From the NCBI RefSeq assembly GCF_000738175.1, contig NZ_JFCH01000009.1:1-43663 (forward strand): DNA of 43,663 bases, in the 5' to 3' direction. Made by a program: the position numbers and the translations under genes. The DNA comes from Corynebacterium jeikeium (GTDB lineage: Bacteria > Actinomycetota > Actinomycetes > Mycobacteriales > Mycobacteriaceae). This document shows, piece after piece, positions 37,043-43,663 of this stretch. The stretch's first letter is position 1, and the number at the start of each line of letters is the position of its first letter. A model generated the notes under the pieces. It did no database searches, had not been told where the DNA came from, and saw only the letters and a program-made list of their open reading frames with translations.

Positions 37043-37089
37043 CAAACGTATAACCCGCAGAACGACAAACAAGTGAAAGGATCCCCCGC

Positions 37090-38484
37090 GTGACCGCCCC
37101 CGGCACAGACAGCGACCAGGCCACTTTTAGCCCCACAAGCCCCAGCGGCATCGTGGCCGGATCGCAGGCCGACCTCAGCTGGATGGAGGACGTGTACAAG
37201 TTCTTCCACCAGCACCCCGAACTCTCGGGGGCGGAGGAAGTCACCGCGCAGCGGATCGCCAAGGAGCTGGAGAACTTCCCGGACTGGGAAGTCACCACGA
37301 ACATCGGCGGTTATGGCATCACCGCCGTGTTGGAAAACGGCGACGGGCCGACAGTGCTGATGCGCGCCGACTTCGACGGCCTGCCCGTCGCGGAGAAAAC
37401 CGGCGTGGACTACGCCTCTACCTACTCGCAGCTCAACGCATCCGGTGAGCGTGTGGCAACGATGCACGCCTGCGGCCACGACCAGCACACCACCAGCCTG
37501 CTGGGAGCCATGCGCATCCTGACCGAAGAGCGCGCCCGCTGGACCGGCACGGTGGTGGCACTGTTCCAGCCGGCCGAAGAGGCGTCCATCGGCGCGCACA
37601 AGATGGTCTCCGACGGTTTGGGCGGCATCATTCCCCGACCCGACGTCTGCCTGGCGCAACACATCGTCGCCGGACCGGCGGGCCAGGTGTACTCCGCGCC
37701 CGGCCCGGTGATGACGTCCTCCACCACCATTGAAATCACCCTCCACGGCCGTGGCGCGCACGCCTCCATGCCTCACCGCTCCGTCGACCCGGTGGTGCTG
37801 GCGGCCTCGACGGTGATGAAGCTGCAGACCATCGTCTCCCGCGAAGTCCCGCCGAATAAGTTCGCGGTGATTACCGTCGCTTCGGTGGAGGCCGGCAAGG
37901 CGAACAACGTGATCCCGGACTCCGCGAAGATCTCCCTATCCTGCCGCTTCTACGACGAAGAACTGCGCCAGAAGTGCGTGGATGCCATCAAGCGCGTGGT
38001 ACGCGCCGAGGCGTTGGCCGCGGGCGCCGATCGCGAGCCGGACTTCAAGTTCGTTGGTTTGCTGGGCGCTACCGACAACGCCCCGGAGGCCTACGACGTT
38101 GTCCGCCCCCACTTCGATCACACCTTCGGCGAGGACTCCCTAGAGATGGAGCCCTGGACCGCCTCCGAGGACTTCTCCGTGATCCCGAAGTCCTTCGGCT
38201 GCCCCTACATGCTCTGGACCATCGGCATTACCCCGCGCCGCCAGTGGCAGCGCGCCGAATCCGCCGGGCGGTTGGACATCGACATCCCCACCAACCACAA
38301 CCCGGGCTTCCTGCCGGACCTTTCAACCCTGCAGGTCTCCACGCGCGCGGCGGCCGTAGCGATTCTGGCCTGCCTGCAGTCCACCTGGGAGAAGCCGGAA
38401 GCCGAACCGCACGCGATGGGTGCGCCCGTGCCGACCGACGAGGAGATCGACGCTGTCGCCGTCGAAACCTCGCTGGTCGAGTAG
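37090..38484 (+). CDS. M20-family amidohydrolase/aminoacylase
   Basis: The 464-residue protein belongs to peptidase family M20, subfamily D (hippurate hydrolase/N-acyl-amino-acid amidohydrolase type). Metal and catalytic parts seen: LMRADFDGLPV, MHACGHD (125-131), QPAEEA, and a C-terminal ASEDFSVIP. Between them is the dimerisation domain (HGRGAHASMPHRSVDP). Corynebacterial members include the odour-releasing N-acylglutamine aminoacylase of skin species, but this sequence alone does not give the substrate. GTG 37090 follows GAAAGGA. It is an addition to the block shared with M. tuberculosis and has its own candidate promoter. Confidence 0.88.
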   Translation: MTAPGTDSDQATFSPTSPSGIVAGSQADLSWMEDVYKFFHQHPELSGAEEVTAQRIAKELENFPDWEVTTNIGGYGITAVLENGDGPTVLMRADFDGLPVAEKTGVDYASTYSQLNASGERVATMHACGHDQHTTSLLGAMRILTEERARWTGTVVALFQPAEEASIGAHKMVSDGLGGIIPRPDVCLAQHIVAGPAGQVYSAPGPVMTSSTTIEITLHGRGAHASMPHRSVDPVVLAASTVMKLQTIVSREVPPNKFAVITVASVEAGKANNVIPDSAKISLSCRFYDEELRQKCVDAIKRVVRAEALAAGADREPDFKFVGLLGATDNAPEAYDVVRPHFDHTFGEDSLEMEPWTASEDFSVIPKSFGCPYMLWTIGITPRRQWQRAESAGRLDIDIPTNHNPGFLPDLSTLQVSTRAAAVAILACLQSTWEKPEAEPHAMGAPVPTDEEIDAVAVETSLVE

Positions 38485-38487
38485 CCG

Positions 38488-38853
38488 CTAGTCCAGCTGG
38501 AAGGCGGCCTTAACCTCGTCGCGGCGCTTCTTTTCCACCACGAAGCTCAAGAAAGGCACCACACCCGCCAGCATCGTGGTGACCCACTTCGACGGCTCCC
38601 AGCGTGCCTTCGTGCCCAGATCCAGGCAGGAAATCACGTACACCATAAACACCAACCCGTGCGCCGGTCCGATGTAGCTAAACCACTCCGGCGCATTCTC
38701 GCTGCCGAGGATCAGATATTTAACAATCATCTCCACCACCAGAATCAGCAGCCAAATACCCGTAACCACTGCCGCCACGGAGTAAAACCTCAGCGACTTC
38801 GCCACGCGCGCCCGGCGCTCCGGGTGGATAGCAGGGGTCTGCTCGTTGGTCAT
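38488..38853 (-). CDS. DUF3817 membrane protein
   Basis: The 121-residue protein has three hydrophobic segments (about residues 25-46, 60-79 and 92-106) and the DUF3817 core GPAHGLVFMVYV. It stands at the Rv1342c position, after rdgB on the opposite strand. The function is unknown. It begins three bases after the end of the LprD-like gene, so both form an operon. Its stop is only three bases from that of the M20 hydrolase. Confidence 0.85.
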   Translation of the reverse strand: MTNEQTPAIHPERRARVAKSLRFYSVAAVVTGIWLLILVVEMIVKYLILGSENAPEWFSYIGPAHGLVFMVYVISCLDLGTKARWEPSKWVTTMLAGVVPFLSFVVEKKRRDEVKAAFQLD

Positions 38854-38856
38854 TGC

Positions 38857-39300
38857 TTAGTGCCCTTTCTGGTCGTTGTTCTTGCGCTCGTTATTTTTGG
38901 ACGCCCTCATGCGCGCCCGCTCGCGCCTATCATCTACCCAAATATCCTCAGTCTCTTCGGCATGATCTTCGGACTGCAGGAAGTCTTCCGGAACCTCGGT
39001 GATTTCATCGGCCGGCAGGGTAGGGGCTGCTGGGGCTTCGTCTCCCAGTAGACGCTCCTTTTCGTACTGGATGTACTTGCGGTACGCCACAACGAAGAAG
39101 ATGCCGAAGATCGGCCACTGGATGGCATAGCCCAGGTTCTGGAAGCTACCGCCGTTGGACTGCCAACGATCCCACTGCCACCACGCCAGCAGGAGGGTGG
39201 CAATGACCGCCAGGATTAGGAAGATGATTTGGATGATGCGAACGCGCAGCGGAAACGGGTGGGCAGGTGCCTTACCGTCATTGTCTGAGTGTTCGTTCAC
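38857..39300 (-). CDS. LprD-like membrane protein
   Basis: This 147-residue protein has two membrane spans (about 20-42 and 58-73) around the segment GSFQNLGYAIQWPIFG, which I recall from M. tuberculosis LprD (Rv1343c). There is no lipobox cysteine here, so it is an ordinary membrane protein. A charged cytoplasmic tail (about 75-147) ends in a Lys/Arg/Asn-rich stretch. Start GTG 39300 is close behind TAGAAT on the minus strand, suggesting a leaderless mRNA. The function is unknown. Confidence 0.8.
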   Translation of the reverse strand: MNEHSDNDGKAPAHPFPLRVRIIQIIFLILAVIATLLLAWWQWDRWQSNGGSFQNLGYAIQWPIFGIFFVVAYRKYIQYEKERLLGDEAPAAPTLPADEITEVPEDFLQSEDHAEETEDIWVDDRRERARMRASKNNERKNNDQKGH

Positions 39301-39377
39301 ACTGCAACATTCTACCTGTACTGCCTTTTACGCCTAATTTCTTTTCACGCCAGATCGCTTGCTAGCATGAAGGGGGA

Positions 39378-39401
39378 AACGCGGTTGTCCGCGTTCTTTT
39401 T
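39378..39401 (+). terminator. Terminator-like hairpin abutting tRNA-Leu
   Basis: AACGCGG (39378-39384) pairs with CCGCGTT (39389-39395) around TTGT, and CTTTTT runs directly into the tRNA 5' end at 39402. A possible -10 TAGCAT is at 39363-39368. It may be a leader attenuator or processing signal. Confidence 0.5.
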
Positions 39402-39483
<82 letters not shown>

Positions 39484-39492
39484 CGACTTTTT

Positions 39493-39518
39493 CAGCCCCG
39501 CCTGTGTTGCGGGGGCTG
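39493..39518. terminator. Terminator-like hairpin after tRNA-Leu
   Basis: CAGCCCCGC pairs with GCGGGGGCTG around TGTGT-type loop sequence, with a one-base bulge. It lies between the tRNA and the end of bcp. Confidence 0.5.
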
Positions 39519-39554
39519 TGTGCTGTGTAGCGCGTGTAGGCGCAGGCGCGGGCG

Positions 39555-40046
39555 CTACAGCTCCTTGGCGATGCGCGCGACGTGCCCGGTGGCCTTCACG
39601 TTGTATTTCGCTACGGCGATCTTGCCTTCCTCGTCAATAACGAACGTGGAGCGGATCACGCCCTGGACGATCTTCCCGTAGTTCTTCTTCTCTCCGAATG
39701 CGCCGTAGCTTTCCATGACGGACTTGTCGGCGTCCGAAAGAAGGGGGAAGGTCAGCTCGTACTTATCGCGGAACTTTTCCAGAGCTTCCACCTTGTCGGG
39801 GGAGATACCGACCACGTCCACGCCCTGATCGTTGAGCTCGGTGAGGGAATCGCGGAAATCGCAGGCCTCGGTGGTGCAACCTGGAGTATCAGCCTTGGGG
39901 TAGAAGTACACGATGACCTTGCGGCCCGCGTAGTCCGCCAGGCTCACGTTCTTGCCGGAATCGCTTGGCAGGGTGAACTCCGGTGCCTTGTCGCCGACCT
40001 CGAGTCGGATGGGCTGGTTTGCGGTGGTGTTGCTGTTATCAGTCAT
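39555..40046 (-). CDS. bcp: Thiol peroxidase of the Bcp/PrxQ peroxiredoxin family
   Basis: The 163-residue peroxiredoxin reduces hydrogen peroxide and organic hydroperoxides using thioredoxin-type donors. Peroxidatic C57 sits in TPGCTTEACDF, and C62, five residues later, is the resolving cysteine of the PrxQ type. VIVYFYPKADTPG and RSTFVIDEEGKI are family blocks. I chose ATG 40046 (MTDNSN); the frame continues upstream through the 18-bp repeat region, but those residues are unlike the family. The gene ends about 70 bases from tRNA-Leu and is divergent from the DUF3618 gene. Confidence 0.93.
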   Translation of the reverse strand: MTDNSNTTANQPIRLEVGDKAPEFTLPSDSGKNVSLADYAGRKVIVYFYPKADTPGCTTEACDFRDSLTELNDQGVDVVGISPDKVEALEKFRDKYELTFPLLSDADKSVMESYGAFGEKKNYGKIVQGVIRSTFVIDEEGKIAVAKYNVKATGHVARIAKEL

Positions 40047-40052
40047 GCAACC

Positions 40053-40148
40053 CACCCTAGCGAAAGCGCCGGCACGCAAGCTTGCGGGAGCCGACGCACC
40101 ACAGTGCACGCACATGCACGGGCGCCAATACACCCTAGCGAAAGCGCC
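40053..40148. repeat. 18-bp direct repeat pair between bcp and DUF3618 genes
   Basis: CACCCTAGCGAAAGCGCC occurs at 40053-40070 and again, identical, at 40131-40148, a 78-base period. Read on the minus strand it contains CTAGGGTG, which could be a -10-like element for bcp. The role is unknown. Confidence 0.8.
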
Positions 40149-40212
40149 AACGGGTGCGATCATTTACAATGTTCAGGTAGCACTTAAACGTTCGAATAAG
40201 GGAGAAACTTCC

Positions 40213-40491
40213 GTGGCCCGTAGCATCGATGCCATCCAGCGCGACATTGAACGCACCCGCAACCAGCTGGGACGGACGCTGGAGGAGCTGTCCGTCCGTG
40301 CGGATCCGAAGAACCTGGCGGATGACGCTCGCGGCCAGGCCGTGAACACCCTCAAGGAGCCGAAGGTACAGATGGTCATCGGCGGTGTAGTCGCCGGTGT
40401 TGTCCTGCTGACCGCCCTGGCCGTTGGCTCCAAGCGCAAGGAAAAGAAGCAGATCAAGGAAATCCAGCGCCTGCTGGCCGCAACCCGCTAA
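40213..40491 (+). CDS. DUF3618 family small membrane protein
   Basis: The 92-residue protein has the DUF3618 pattern: an amphipathic N-terminal helix (SIDAIQRDIERTRNQLGRTL), a polar middle (ADPKNLADDARGQ) and one membrane span (about 57-74) followed by a Lys-rich tail. The function is unknown. Proteins of this type are common in actinobacteria. I chose GTG 40213 with GGGAGA upstream. The frame is open further upstream across the repeat region but without a start that fits the family. Confidence 0.85.
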   Translation: MARSIDAIQRDIERTRNQLGRTLEELSVRADPKNLADDARGQAVNTLKEPKVQMVIGGVVAGVVLLTALAVGSKRKEKKQIKEIQRLLAATR

Positions 40492-40501
40492 GCGGGTAGC
40501 G

Positions 40502-41707
40502 TTGCCCGACTCAGACTCACTGCCTGGCGAAACTGTACGCAGCGCCAGGCCGGGCGGGTTCACACTACCCAGCCCCGCGAAGCTGGCCACGCTGGCTCTG
40601 CTGACCGCACTGTCGATCGCCGCAGGTTTCGCCTGCGAAGCGGTGGGCGTACCCGCTGCCTGGATCTTTTCCTTCCTGATCGTCTTCGGCGTCTACGCCA
40701 TCTTCAGCGACCGCCAGGTCAGCCCGCCTAAAAAGGCGATGATCCCTTCCCAGGTGATCATCGCCCTTTTGTGTTCCTCGCCCCTGACCACCATCGATTT
40801 CGGCACCATCGTTTCCTATGCCGGGCCGACGGCAATGTCGCTGATCGTCACGCTGGCTGTCTGCCTATTGGCCTCCTGGCTGCTGGTGCGCATCCACCGG
40901 GTTGGCCCGGCCACGTCGGTGCTGGCCACCCTCGCGGGCGGCGCCAGCGCGATGGTGATGCTCTCCCGGGAGCTCAATGCGGACACGCGCTTTGTCACCC
41001 TTACCCAGTACCTGCGCGTATCCATCATCGTCTTGACACTTCCCGGGCTGGTCACGCTACTCGGCCGCGTTGAGGGAGACGAGGCAGATGCGGCCGAAGG
41101 GGCGTCAACAGGAAAAGAAAGCCTCCTCGACGGCCTGCAGACGAACTGGCAGGGCATAGTAGGCGCGGTGGTCGTGGGGGTGGCCGTGTGGACGTTTACG
41201 CGGCTGACGGCGCGGTGGTTCAGCATCAGCTCGCCGTACCTGCTGCTGAGCATCGCGTTCGCCATGATCGGCGTGATGCTGTTCGGCGTGCCGCACGAGT
41301 TCATCGCGCCGAACGGGCTGCTGGAAAAGCTGGCCTACGCACTGGTCGGCGTGCAGGCCGGCGGTACCCTGACGAAGGGCGCGCTGCGGCAATTCGTGAA
41401 GGCCCTGCCCGTGATCCTGGGCGTGATCGCCCTGATGATCGCCAGCTCTATCGGCACGGCCTTCGCCATCGCTGGCCTATGGGACTTTAAGGTTCTGGAC
41501 GCCTACCTGGCCACCGTGCCGGGTGGCATCTACGCCGTTCTCGCATTTGCGCACGACGCTGGCAGCCAGCCGATTGTCACGGTCATTCAAGTGATGCGCA
41601 TGATTGCCATGCTGGTGGTGGGCGCTTACGCGCCGCAGATCATCCGGTGGGTGTTCGGCGCGGGCGCGGCCGACGGGCGGCCGGAGCCGCGCGAAACGCA
41701 GCGCTAG
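40502..41707 (+). CDS. AbrB-family (putative ammonia monooxygenase type) membrane protein
   Basis: The roughly 401-residue protein has about ten hydrophobic spans in two similar halves, matching the AbrB membrane-duplication family. Each half has a small-residue-rich core; the second contains VPHEFIAPNGLLEKLAYALVGVQAGGTL and the first RQVSPPKKAMIPSQVIIALL. The family is annotated as putative ammonia monooxygenase or regulator, without proof, and a transporter is equally possible. The start is uncertain: TTG 40502 lies 10 bases after the DUF3618 stop. TTG 40424 would overlap DUF3618. No ATG fits. Confidence 0.75.
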   Translation: MPDSDSLPGETVRSARPGGFTLPSPAKLATLALLTALSIAAGFACEAVGVPAAWIFSFLIVFGVYAIFSDRQVSPPKKAMIPSQVIIALLCSSPLTTIDFGTIVSYAGPTAMSLIVTLAVCLLASWLLVRIHRVGPATSVLATLAGGASAMVMLSRELNADTRFVTLTQYLRVSIIVLTLPGLVTLLGRVEGDEADAAEGASTGKESLLDGLQTNWQGIVGAVVVGVAVWTFTRLTARWFSISSPYLLLSIAFAMIGVMLFGVPHEFIAPNGLLEKLAYALVGVQAGGTLTKGALRQFVKALPVILGVIALMIASSIGTAFAIAGLWDFKVLDAYLATVPGGIYAVLAFAHDAGSQPIVTVIQVMRMIAMLVVGAYAPQIIRWVFGAGAADGRPEPRETQR

Positions 41708-41786
41708 CGGGTTGTGTTAGGGGGAGCTGGCGCTGTGGCCCGCGCACACCGGGAGCGCTAGGGGAGCGAGCCTGATGGCCTAGTGG

Positions 41787-42809
41787 TTAGCGCTGGGCGG
41801 GGGAGAGTGAGGCGGCGTCCGCAAGAATCTTCATCGACCGCAGTGACTCAGCCGTCGACGGCGACTGCAGAGACACCATGAGCTCATCGGCTTGAGCGTG
41901 CGTACGGAACTCTTCGAGGTAACGGCGGACAACATCGCTTGTGCCGACGGCGGAGTAGCGCAGCATATCCAGGATCTGCTGGCCGGCGGGGGAATCGATG
42001 AGCATGTCCAGCTCCTCCTCCGTCAGGCTGCGGCCGCGGCCGGCCATAACGCGCACGCGGGTGCGGCAGACCTGGCGGAACTGCTCGTCGGCTTCCTCCT
42101 GCGTGTCGGCGGCGGTGACGTTGACCGCGGCGATGACGTAGGGCTCCGGGTGGGCTTCCGAGGGCTGGTAATTATCGCGGTACACCTGCACCGCCTGTGT
42201 GAGGGCGGCGGGCGCGAAGTGGCTGGCGAAGCTATACGGCAGGCCCAGGTGCGCGGCCAGCTGCGCGCCGAACAGAGAGGAGCCCAGGATGTACAGAGGT
42301 ACATTGGTGCCCATGCCCGGTACGGCCTCCACGCCGGGGATCTTCGACGGGCCGTTGAGGTAGCCGTAGAGCTCGGCGACATCCTGCGGGAAGGTCTCCG
42401 CGGCGGAAGGTTCGCGGCGCAGGGCGCGCAAAGTCATCTGGTCGGTGCCGGGCGCGCGGCCGAGGCCCAGGTCAATGCGGCCGGGGTGTAGTTCCGCAAG
42501 GGTGCCGAACTGCTCGGCGATGACCAGCGGGGCGTGGTTCGGGAGCATGACGCCACCCGCGCCCAGGTTGATAGTGGAAGTCTTCGCTGCGATGTGAGCG
42601 ATCAGGACCGCGGGGGCGGAGCTGGCGATGGACTTCATGTTGTGGTGCTCGGAATACCAGATGCGCTCGAATCCTAGCTTTTCGGCCTGCTGGGCCCACT
42701 GGACGGAGCGGTCGAAGGCGTCCGCGGGGCGCTCGCCCTTGTATACAGTGGCGAAGTCGAGAAGGCTCAGCGGGGCTAGGGAGTTGTCGTGTGCCGTCGT
42801 GTCCGTCAT
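41787..42809 (-). CDS. Luciferase-like (LLM class) flavin-dependent oxidoreductase
   Basis: The 340-residue TIM-barrel protein belongs to the bacterial-luciferase-like monooxygenases that use reduced flavin (FMNH2 or F420). It fits the MsnO8-like subgroup: LSLLDFATVYKGE near the N-terminus, WYSEHHNMKSIASSAP, the GAGGVMLPNHAPLVIAEQFGTL block, GRIDLGLGRAPGTD and YILGSSLFGAQLAAHLGLPY. The substrate is unknown. ATG 42809 has AGGAGG 13 bases upstream, a wide spacing. The frame is open 27 codons further upstream into the repeated GCTTTCGG region but that part looks non-coding. Confidence 0.88.
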   Translation of the reverse strand: MTDTTAHDNSLAPLSLLDFATVYKGERPADAFDRSVQWAQQAEKLGFERIWYSEHHNMKSIASSAPAVLIAHIAAKTSTINLGAGGVMLPNHAPLVIAEQFGTLAELHPGRIDLGLGRAPGTDQMTLRALRREPSAAETFPQDVAELYGYLNGPSKIPGVEAVPGMGTNVPLYILGSSLFGAQLAAHLGLPYSFASHFAPAALTQAVQVYRDNYQPSEAHPEPYVIAAVNVTAADTQEEADEQFRQVCRTRVRVMAGRGRSLTEEELDMLIDSPAGQQILDMLRYSAVGTSDVVRRYLEEFRTHAQADELMVSLQSPSTAESLRSMKILADAASLSPAQR

Positions 42810-43286
42810 GGTGGTGTTGATGCCTCCTGGTTGGGGTTTGCGGGCTCGCACTGCTTTCGGCGTTGAGCCTAACCGCAGGGCGGCTTTCACTGCTTTCGGC
42901 GCTGCGTGACTTACGTTGTCTGTGCGCTTGCGTTCCTAACTAACGACAACCGCTCTGACAGGGCGGATATTCCCGCTGGGTGGGGGATGTTCCCCTAGTG
43001 GTGGGGCGGGGATTGGCTGGCGGAGTAGGTGGCGGGAGGGCAGGTGGCGCCCTGCGTGCCAATTCCGGCGGAAACTACCCCGCAGCGGCCGACGACCGCC
43101 TGGCAAAAGAGGGCAAATGTCCCAAATCTTCCACTCTACTTTTATAACTATTATGTTTGTGCTGGTCAGGGGCTTTTGATGGAACCGTCAAATCAACGAA
43201 AAGTTCGAAACTGGAAGATTTGGGACATTCAGCTCTTGCGCTTTCCGTCTGTGGTGCGTTTCCCGAAAGCTGTGCGAGGGCGCGGC
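42810..43286. other. Gene-free stretch before the right IS, with direct and inverted repeats
   Basis: About 480 bases carry no convincing gene; the open frame at 43029-43298 has neither a ribosome site nor protein-like composition. CACTGCTTTCGGCG occurs at 42849-42862 and 42888-42901, 39 bases apart. A perfect 18-bp inverted repeat lies at 43116-43133 and 43212-43229. An AT-rich patch (TTTTATAACTATTATG, about 43139-43154) sits between the arms and could be a promoter. Confidence 0.6.
43116..43229. repeat. 18-bp perfect inverted repeat, 114-bp unit
   Basis: AATGTCCCAAATCTTCCA (43116-43133) is matched exactly in reverse complement at 43212-43229, with 78 bases between. No open frame of note and no obvious flanking target duplication. 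It could be a miniature transposable element, an operator pair or a structured RNA. Confidence 0.8.
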
Positions 43287-43663
43287 CGGGTTAAGTAAAG
43301 AAAAGTGTGTCCGCATGCCACCATAACCCCAGACCACACACCACAAATCACCAAAGAATAGCTCCCCGAAAGCTATTACCCACACCATCCCGCACCTCCG
43401 GCCACATTTGTGCTAACCGCACACCGGTTGGATTAAAGGATGACCACCAACCGCCCCAGCTGCCCACTATGCGGCAACAACACAAAGAAAAACGGCACCA
43501 CCAGCAAATCAACCACCCGTTGGCGCTGCACCCACTGCGGACACTCCTTTACCCGCAACACCCAAACCCACAACAAAAATACCGCCACCATGGCTTTGTT
43601 CATCCAATGGGCCACCGGCACCCAATCTCTAACCACCTTCGCCGCACACCATGGCGTAACCAG
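43287..43663 (+). mobile_element. 5' part of an insertion sequence, right copy
   Basis: This is the exact inverted copy of 1-377. The IS tip is at about 43287 (GGGTTAAGTAAAG...), followed by a leader with the AATAGCT/AGCTATT hairpin and the transposase start. The rest lies beyond the window. Confidence 0.8.
43440..43663 (+). CDS. IS transposase, N-terminal 74 codons (cut by window edge)
   Basis: ATG 43440 follows AAAGG closely. The product is identical to that of 1-224 on the other strand, with zinc-ribbon cysteines C8/C11 and C30/C33, and continues past the window end. Only the DNA-binding part is present, so activity of the element cannot be judged. Confidence 0.75.
   Translation, partial: MTTNRPSCPLCGNNTKKNGTTSKSTTRWRCTHCGHSFTRNTQTHNKNTATMALFIQWATGTQSLTTFAAHHGVT

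Noticed and set aside
43029..43298. 89-codon open frame before the right IS
   Set aside because: No ribosome site, spans the inverted repeat and runs into the IS tip.

Overview
The window reads as a chromosomal segment of a high-GC Corynebacterium. The heme-copper oxidase subunit I gene is close to the C. glutamicum CtaD I remember, the ribonucleotide reductase is a class Ib nrdHIE + nrdF set, and most genes have one-to-one counterparts in Mycobacterium tuberculosis order. A lipophilic skin-associated lineage is possible, but I cannot fix the species.

Both ends (1-377 and 43287-43663) are exact inverted copies of the 5' end of one insertion sequence with a zinc-ribbon transposase. The window therefore lies between two head-out copies of the IS, or it is a contig that stops in a repeat.

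Layout. 537-2311: a VKOR-type disulfide oxidoreductase, nadE, and a cysteine-free ribosomal protein L36. 2779-7792: the dNTP-synthesis block nrdH, nrdI, nrdE, then ferritin (minus strand) and nrdF, with candidate NrdR-type boxes and a weak DtxR-like half-site. 8032-12874: ctaD, serB and a class I acyl-CoA/AMP ligase. 13195-14335: a very acidic protein followed by an ECF sigma factor. 14442-21544: the most unusual part. It holds two dynamin-like GTPases with the lengths and order of mycobacterial IniA and IniC, then a membrane-anchored Hsp70-like protein with an extracytoplasmic disulfide-type domain. Divergently transcribed is a secretion-signal-less protein built from 18 Asp-rich repeats of exactly 13 residues (TSP3/EF-loop type).

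21587-39300 follows the M. tuberculosis Rv1329c-Rv1343c block: dinG, pncB, clpS, DUF2017, a P1-family peptidase, murI, an Rv1339-type phosphodiesterase, rph, rdgB, DUF3817 and an LprD-like membrane protein. Two genes are extra to that block. One is an M20 amidohydrolase. The other is a giant wall-anchored adhesin gene (28221-34421), which is cut by one in-frame TGA and carries eleven G5-like domains and an 11 x 36-bp minisatellite. 39402-42809: tRNA-Leu(UAG), the peroxiredoxin bcp, DUF3618, an AbrB-family membrane protein and a luciferase-like flavin oxidoreductase.

Functional themes are dNTP supply and redox/iron control (nrd, ftn, nrdH, bcp, VKOR), NAD metabolism (nadE, pncB), nucleotide hygiene (rdgB, rph, dinG), and an envelope-stress/membrane-remodelling module. 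No prophage, CRISPR array, rRNA or plasmid origin was seen.
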